The notes under the pieces were generated by a model that did not search any database, was not told the origin of the DNA, and saw only the letters and a program-made list of their open reading frames with translations. Below are positions 57,728 through 64,000 of a DNA stretch of 64,000 nt, one piece after another; the first letter of the stretch is position 1, and each line of letters starts with the position of its first letter. Made by a program: the position numbers and the translations under genes. The stretch covers positions 62,001 to 126,000 of the forward strand of contig JAENRP010000089.1 in NCBI GenBank assembly GCA_024741835.1, read 5' to 3'. This DNA comes from Diplocarpon mali (Eukaryota > Ascomycota > Leotiomycetes > Helotiales > Drepanopezizaceae).

Positions 57728-60700
57728 CGCACAGAACCTCAGACCTGAGTCAAGACTCGCTTCTCTGCGTACACAGTGAAGTGCCCGGGTGTGGAGGAAG
57801 GACGCGGGCTGAGCTGATAGCTCTGATTGTGGCCAGAAGGAAGTATTGCCACATGGGCTTTCCGCCCCTCACTTTTTCCATCTGGGCGATATCTGGGCTG
57901 GGAGGTCGTTTCGCTGCCGTGTCCTGCCGATGCCATGCTCGGTCTGCATACCGTGCTCATGATCAGACCACGATCGGAGAAATGCATCTTCATCTGGTGA
58001 GCATAGCGTCCCTGGAGTAGCTACCCGCTTTGTCACATCAACTCGGCACTCTCGCCGTGATTGCGCAAGTCTCCCTTCATATTACGGATGCGACTCGCCT
58101 CACCCCTCACGCTGCAGCTGACGACCCGAGTAGCGCTTCATAGACAGCATGTCTGCCCCAGTCGCCAGATTTCGCATTTGCACCTCGGGTGAAACTGTAG
58201 ACGACACGCCGAGCGCATCTGCAACACATTGAGTGCATCACCTCCTGAGCATACGACCCTTCTCCTTGCCCATCTCGCCGTGACCGTAACTGACCACATC
58301 CTCTTTGGTTTTTGAGCTGCGCATCAGTCCCCACGGTGTGAATTTCACACTTGTCGGTGGGCGAGACTAATCGTCAGTGTGCGGTACTGTAGAACATGAG
58401 AGCATTCTTTTGGGTGTGAGGACGAAGAGTGTGTTGGGGCTTGTGGCCTGGATGACGAGGGGTTCGTGCCGTCTGGGGGAGGTGTAAAATCCGACTCTGG
58501 AGTTTCGAGGGAGGCAGAGAAACTTGCAAGATGTGGAGTTGCCTATGAAAAGGATCCAGTGGGTTATAATAGGAGCTTCCGGCTTGCGCGAGGCTAGAGG
58601 CGATGAAGAGCATCGAGGATAACTGAAAGGGCTAGGAGCCCGAGGCAATAGGCTCAGCAGTGAGGGGCTATGGCGAGACACATTTTCGAGAGTAGGTTGA
58701 GGTGGTTGAGGAAGTCAATAAGAATAACCGACTCTTTCTCTTGTCAACTGGAATCAGAGAAACAGAACTCGTTTCCGGGCACTCCAGTACTACCTGTACG
58801 CTAGAAACCTCAACCGGTACAGAAGATCGTGGGTATGAAGGGAGCACGAGGAAGCATGTACTGAATCAGCGCTCTATCCCTTGCTTCCACGGCGGTCGGT
58901 AGGTCGCCGCATTTTCAATGTGATTGATAGATCAGGTCATTCGTACTCGGCTCTTTTACGAGGCTCCCGTCTTGCTGAATGATGAAAGCATGTGTTATAC
59001 CCAAGGGAGAAGATATGGTGGAGACATCTTAGCAGACTCCTTCATATCGATGGCCGGGAAAGACTGCTGTCAGGTTGCGAATTTGTAGATGACTGTGTTG
59101 TCTTGTCATATCACTCTCCACCCCCGCCCCAGCGTGAAAGGAACTCTCCTCGAAGCGGGCCACGTACGATTATTTCGCTATACTCTAGAAGCGACGGCCG
59201 AACTTGGGTTGAATGTAAGCTTTTTCATAGTGAGACTGATCCACTCAGCAGGGACTGGAAGTGTGCAGCTTGACTTATTGAAACTTGAGAAGCCACCCAA
59301 AGCCTCAATCGCACAAGCCAGTAACGGCGTGGAAATGGACTGGAAATCTGAAAGTCATTCCAACTCGTCCAGGATCGTGGACGTCCCCGTCCAAGCGGTG
59401 AAATTTCTGCGAGAAGAGCGGAATGGTTCGGCAGGGCTTCAAATAGCCATGGTGTCCATAGGCTTCCTCCCGCAACGAGAATATGCCGCAGAACAAATGA
59501 AGCTTAACCGGCCGGAAGCTCGTGTAATGTAATGGCTACCTTGCATTCCAGTTGATGACAGCCCCCGTGGAGTAAACATGCACGTGAACGGGATGGTCGA
59601 GATGCCAAGAGTTTAACCATATTTTGTTTTCCTTTAGGAGACTTGGTATCGATAGAGAGGAGGAAGAGTAGGCATTCATCGTCAGCTCGTTTGTGCCAGT
59701 AGAAAAGAGGTCTCGGTGAGCTTTCTCCAGACCATGGCGGATGCCCAGCTGCGATTTGGGCTAAGTCCAGCAGTTTCCATTGGTCGCACGAGTCTCGAAG
59801 CGGCGCAAAATCCATTCGGACAACAAAAACACAAGATGAAGAATATTTACCCGTACTCGTTGTTTTGGCTGACTCGAGGAGAGCCTGCTAGTGTAGCGTC
59901 TGCTGACCATTCCAGACTCTAATGTAAGTCACATCTGCCCCGGATTGTGGCTGCACGACATCCTCCTGCAAGAATCCATGATGAACCCTGAAATCATATC
60001 CACGAGCACGGGAAGATCAAGCGTAGCAGCATACTGTTACTGCTGCTGTATCGTCGTCTGCCATGGAAATAAGAGTCGTTGTTAAGCTTGACTCTTAAGA
60101 AGCTTGAAGATGCATTAAAGCCTTGGTGTCACAGAAGGCTAAAAGCTCTGCGGACCTGTGGGGTCACGAGAAATCAACCACCCCGAGCCGAAGTAGCTGG
60201 TGAGAGCGACGGCGACGGAATGTCATATGATAAACGTGTGACCCAGACACGTTTTGAATAGAGAGAAGGCCCAAACTTCGACCGGCGTATGAAGAGGTGA
60301 GGTAGAGCATGGAGATCGCAGAGTCTCGAGTCCAAGCCTCCTTGTCATTCATCCCGCCAAGACCCGCTCGGTGTTGGCTAACTAAGCGCTGGTGGTGTGG
60401 GAACACTTCGCCGTCTACCTACTGAGAACACCAGTACAACATCAACAAACGGGCACCCCCTCCCTCACCCCTCTGCCTATACGTCGTCGACTTACCTGAC
60501 CTACTGTTCAGAATCGACTGGCCGATCGCGACTACCCTGGCTTTACAGCAAACTTCATCCCCTCCTGGCTTCTCCTCTCGAGAGCCGCAGACATTACATC
60601 CACAGCAAATCTGTTCAGCTTGATCAACGACCACGACGACCACCACGAACCCGACCCTCCCTTGTGCGACTGCGGTCTCTCCGCCGACAATCAGTGCCAG

Positions 60701-61425
60701 CATTTAGCCTCTTGGTCCGGCAAACCTCCTACTGACGATCCTTCCTCCACAATCACATCTGGATCGCTGCAGTACTGCCTCCTCTCCTCTCAAGAACGCC
60801 CTGCCCGGATTCCTCCTCAGCGTCGCTCCTCCATTCGCTGCGCGACTGGCAGGAATATTTCACGCTGCCGTGGGATCTTCTCGTGATTGAAGTGTCTGGT
60901 TCCGTCAGAGGTTCGTTTCCCCGACTCCCCACGCCTGACGCATCTTGGCTGCGCGGCGAGAAGTCCAGCCTCAGACACTCTTTGCGCCGTCAACACATCC
61001 CTCCATCCAGCTTCGTCCCTGCATTTGATAGGGTTTCCATCTTCCTGCACCTGTCCTGATAGAAGCGGTGACTCAGTCGTTTACATCCTTCATCCCTGCA
61101 GAGCCGAGCTACAACAGAACGGAGTCAATGCGTCAAGAGCACATCACACGATTGCATACCGGAAGACACTCATCAATCGCTTTTATATGGAATAGACCCG
61201 TTGACGCCTATACCACTGCCGTTGAATAGACAGCACGATCCGTATTCGATCCCGAAAAGCCAGAGAACCTTCTTCCCGACCATAAATCCATCTCCGCTGC
61301 GAAACCTGGGATACACAGGCCGCGGCTTGGCCGGCTCTCTTCACCAGGAGATTCACAAAGGAAGCTGCTGAAGCCCAATCGAATATACCACTTCTGTATA
61401 GGGTTCCGGGAAGATATACTCAAGC
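57728..61425. other. Intergenic region and leader of the Ppz-type phosphatase
   Basis: 3.7 kb with short frames only (longest plausible: 147 codons, plus, 59089-59532, no domain recognised). The last 1 kb is pyrimidine-rich and likely holds the promoter and 5' leader of the phosphatase gene. Confidence 0.4.
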
Positions 61426-63096
61426 ATGGGTAACCAAAGCTCCAGGGGCTCTGGAGCCAGCACGCCTAAAGGAAACCACTCGACTACCTCACTGGACAAA
61501 GGAGCAGATAGTCTCTCATCCTATCCTCCATTTAGCCAGGCTGACACTAAAGAATCCACCAGATCATTTAGAGGCCTAGGGTCCAAGATCCGGGGTAGCA
61601 AAACTGACAGCCCTCGTGCATCCACATCAAACTTCAGCTCCGGGGAGGCGCTTGCAGACCGATCAGATGCTACATCGGTGAAATCAGGGAAGAGCTCCCG
61701 ATCGGTACTGAAGGGGGCTGGAGATATGGATCCGCCAGCCTCGCCCTCATCGCCCACGACAGATTCCGATGCTGCGGCCTCACCTCTGGAAGATCCTCAA
61801 CCGCCCCCGTCTCCGGTCCAGTCAGCTTCACTGCGTGAAGGTCACCATGATGTGGATGCCGCACGGCGGAGCGGGGAGGTCGACCATGTTTCTGACCAAC
61901 CACCGTCCGGACAGATGAATCCCTTTGCACACATGCAGCGTGCTGGTGCTTCAATTTTGGTCAGGAGGGAAGGAGAAATCAATCCTATCGAACCAGATGC
62001 GCGGAAAAATACCCCGGTCGCTGAAGATGGAGGCCCAGGAGGCATGGCCATGGGAGAAATGAAAGACTCTGATGTTGACGATTATATCAAACGACTGCTA
62101 GATGCCGGCTATGCCGGCAAGAGCACGAAAGGTGTTGTCCTGAGGAACGCAGAGATCACATCCATCTGCTCCAGAGTCCGCGAGATCTTTTTGCAGCAAC
62201 CCCCACTGATCGAGTTGGAAGCCCCGGTCAAGATTGTAGGAGATATACATGGACAATACTCAGACCTCATTCGCATGTTTGAAATGTGTGGCTTCCCCCC
62301 GAGCGCAAATTTTCTATTCCTCGGCGACTACGTTGACCGGGGAAAGCACTCTCTCGAAACGATTCTGCTGCTTATGTGCTATAAGATCAAGTTCCCGGAG
62401 AACTTCTTCTTGCTAAGAGGAAATCACGAATGTGCTAATGTCACTCGTGTGTATGGCTTCTATGACGAATGCAAAAGACGGTGCAATGTCAAGATCTGGA
62501 AGACCTTTGTGGATACTTTCAACTGTGTAAGTCTGTCGATTACCCAATCAGACTGCTCTTAACCCTTATAGCTACCAATTGCCGCCATTGTTGCCGGCAA
62601 GATATTCTGCGTTCACGGCGGACTATCACCTGCCTTAAGCCATATGGACGATATCAGACATATTGCTCGCCCAACGGATGTACCTGACTTCGGACTGCTG
62701 AACGATCTTTTGTGGTCGGATCCGGCCGATCAGGAAAAGGACTGGGAGAGCAGCGAACGTGGTGTCAGCTATTCGTTTGGAAAGAAAGTCATTACAGACT
62801 TCCTTGCTCGACATGACTTTGATCTGGTTTGCCGAGCACATATGGTCGTGGAAGACGGTTATGAATTCTTCGAAGACCGAATACTGGTAACGGTCTTCTC
62901 TGCGCCCAACTACTGTGGGGAGTTCGATAACTACGGTGCCGTCATGAGTGTATCGACTGAGCTGTTATGCAGCTTTGAGCTCTTGAAGCCTTTGGACTCG
63001 AGTGCCTTGAAGAGCCAGATGAAGAAGAGCCGCAACAAGCGTAACAGTATGCTCAACAGCCCACCGCCATCCGGCTTCCTGCCCCAGAGCGTCTAG
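61426..63096 (+). CDS. ppz1: Ser/Thr protein phosphatase, Ppz1 type (PP1-like)
   Basis: 541 residues in two exons, 61426-62526 and 62572-63096; 45-nt intron placed so that DTFNC joins [17 protein letters not shown]. The N-terminus MGNQSS is a myristoylation signal. Residues 2-210 or so are Ser/Thr/Pro-rich and disordered, as in Ppz proteins. The catalytic domain has all PPP motifs: [48 protein letters not shown], and [14 protein letters not shown] basic tail ([15 protein letters not shown]) follows. Ppz phosphatases are fungus-specific regulators of potassium and sodium homeostasis, cell-wall integrity and halotolerance, inhibited by Hal3-type subunits. The myristoylation site and long head separate it from PP1 itself. 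Confidence 0.95.
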
Positions 63097-63951
63097 TCTG
63101 AATGACTAGTTCTTCTGGTATCACAGGGACCCTTGTTGGTCAGGTAAGAAATATCGATTTCGACCTCATCTTCGACGCGTATAAAAAGCGCTGCTCAAGT
63201 CGCGGATTGGGACGGTTCGGGTGCGAGGGCCGAGAGTGCCGTCAGGTAAGAGCAACGCAGCTCTCGCGTAAGGAAATAACAATAAAGGCAGATTCCTCCT
63301 GCAATTGGGTCAGTCCGAAACCGCGCTATACTGATCTGACTAGGCGCCAACGACAATCTTCACTCCTTGACTGTGCGCCACACATTATATCGGTTCGGGT
63401 CTGGGCGGCACTAGCGTTTTTTGAATGACAATGTCTGGTCCTCTCTGGCTTGAGGCTTCGACATGTCCAGATTGGGCATCTGGAGGCAAAACTTCTTTCC
63501 TGGTTCGCGAGTCTGAATAGGGTCTGGTGGCGGGAAAGGGAAGCACATGTGATGTGTGTATTTGTATTGCTAGCGCTCAGCTATCAGTGAGGAGGCAGTT
63601 AAGAGAGATGACCCGTTGGCAGCGATCATCGCACACGAGATGAAATATCTGGATTAATGGACTTTCCAATGAGTGTCTGCTCTGAATACTTCGTGGCATT
63701 ACAAATATTCTCATCTTCACGATTGTTAAAGATGAAGACCAGCTCCTCACTTTGCAAAAGCTAACAATCGGCCGTTCAGTCACTGCATTCATTCAATTTT
63801 ATCTACAGGCTGAAGGCATCCGATTCAATCAGCAGTCAAGGCCTCTACAAGTTCGGTCTTGGCAAAGAACCACAGATTTCAAGAAGTATTACCAGCAAGT
63901 CACCACTGCTCATCTGTGGATGTTGTCTTCAACCTCTACTCAACCCATGAT
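63097..63951. other. 3' flank of ppz1 and intergenic region
   Basis: No gene recognised; short frames only. Confidence 0.4.
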
Positions 63952-64000
63952 ATGCCCGCAAGCGACGCCGACGTTGGGGCGTTTACTTATCTTCAGTATA
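63952..64000 (+). CDS. Possible start of a gene truncated by the window edge
   Basis: An ATG at 63952 opens a frame (MPASDADVGAFTYLQY) that runs off the right edge. Base -3 is a purine. Only 16 codons are visible, and an overlapping ATG at 63948 opens another frame, so this is a weak call without a product. Confidence 0.22.
   Translation, partial: MPASDADVGAFTYLQY

Noticed and set aside
59089..59532. 147-codon plus-strand frame
   Set aside because: Moderately protein-like but no motif, no plausible neighbouring exons, and no support for the start.
1..64000. tRNA, 5S rRNA and CRISPR-type arrays
   Set aside because: I looked for tRNA T-arm/B-box motifs, a 5S-like sequence and regularly spaced direct repeats and saw none that held up; CRISPR is not expected in a fungal nuclear genome.

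Overview
This window is nuclear DNA from a filamentous ascomycete (Pezizomycotina). The evidence is short spliceosomal introns (about 46-125 nt, mostly GT..AG with CTAAC/CTGAC-type branch sites), long intergenic stretches, pyrimidine-rich gene leaders, and proteins typical of these fungi (Sso-type syntaxin, SUR7/PalI protein, CVNH lectin, Ppz-type phosphatase, ACS-family permease). The sequence does not let me fix class or genus. I rebuilt fifteen protein-coding genes exon by exon. In every multi-exon gene the exon lengths sum to a multiple of three, and the junctions restore conserved family sequence.

Layout. 0.9-3.9 kb: a large membrane-anchored ZZ-finger/EF-hand protein. 6.3-8.1 kb: a GPI-type secreted aspartic protease behind a long CT-rich leader. 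8.8-9.9 kb: an uncharacterised acidic, low-complexity protein. 11.4-12.8 kb (minus): plasma-membrane syntaxin Sso. 15.2-17.0 kb: an accessory patch with a broken NLR-type gene (alpha/beta-hydrolase part plus an ankyrin fragment, minus strand), an LTR-like piece and a solo inverted-repeat arm. 19.7-21.5 kb (minus): an allantoate-permease-like transporter. 23.8-25.2 kb (minus): a GT31-like glycosyltransferase with a cysteine-rich tail. 29.3-31.1 kb (minus): a secreted sulfatase, divergent from a DHA2/Vba-type transporter at 31.8-33.9 kb. 34.2-40.7 kb is the densest housekeeping block: SAC1 phosphoinositide phosphatase (minus), divergent Rab5 GTPase, then MIC60. 43.3-44.3 kb: a MEMO-family protein. 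47.5-48.0 kb (minus): a CVNH lectin with an apparent 5-nt last coding exon. 50-51.4 kb and 56.6-57.7 kb: AT-rich, stop-riddled, RIP-like blocks, the second bounded by long inverted repeats. 53.5-54.5 kb (minus): a SUR7 protein. 61.4-63.1 kb: a Ppz1-like phosphatase. A possible gene start sits at the right edge.

Shared roles. Sso, Rab5, SAC1 and SUR7 all act in membrane trafficking or plasma-membrane/endosome identity. The protease, GT31 enzyme, sulfatase and Ppz1 relate to the cell surface, secretion or ion and wall homeostasis. Nothing suggests a secondary-metabolite cluster. The most unusual content is the decayed NLR locus, the inverted-repeat element family linking 15.3 kb with 56.6-57.7 kb, the CVNH micro-exon and the long extracytoplasmic tail predicted on the syntaxin. 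Two short N runs (4274-4288, 17743-17748) abut 12-base C or G homopolymers.
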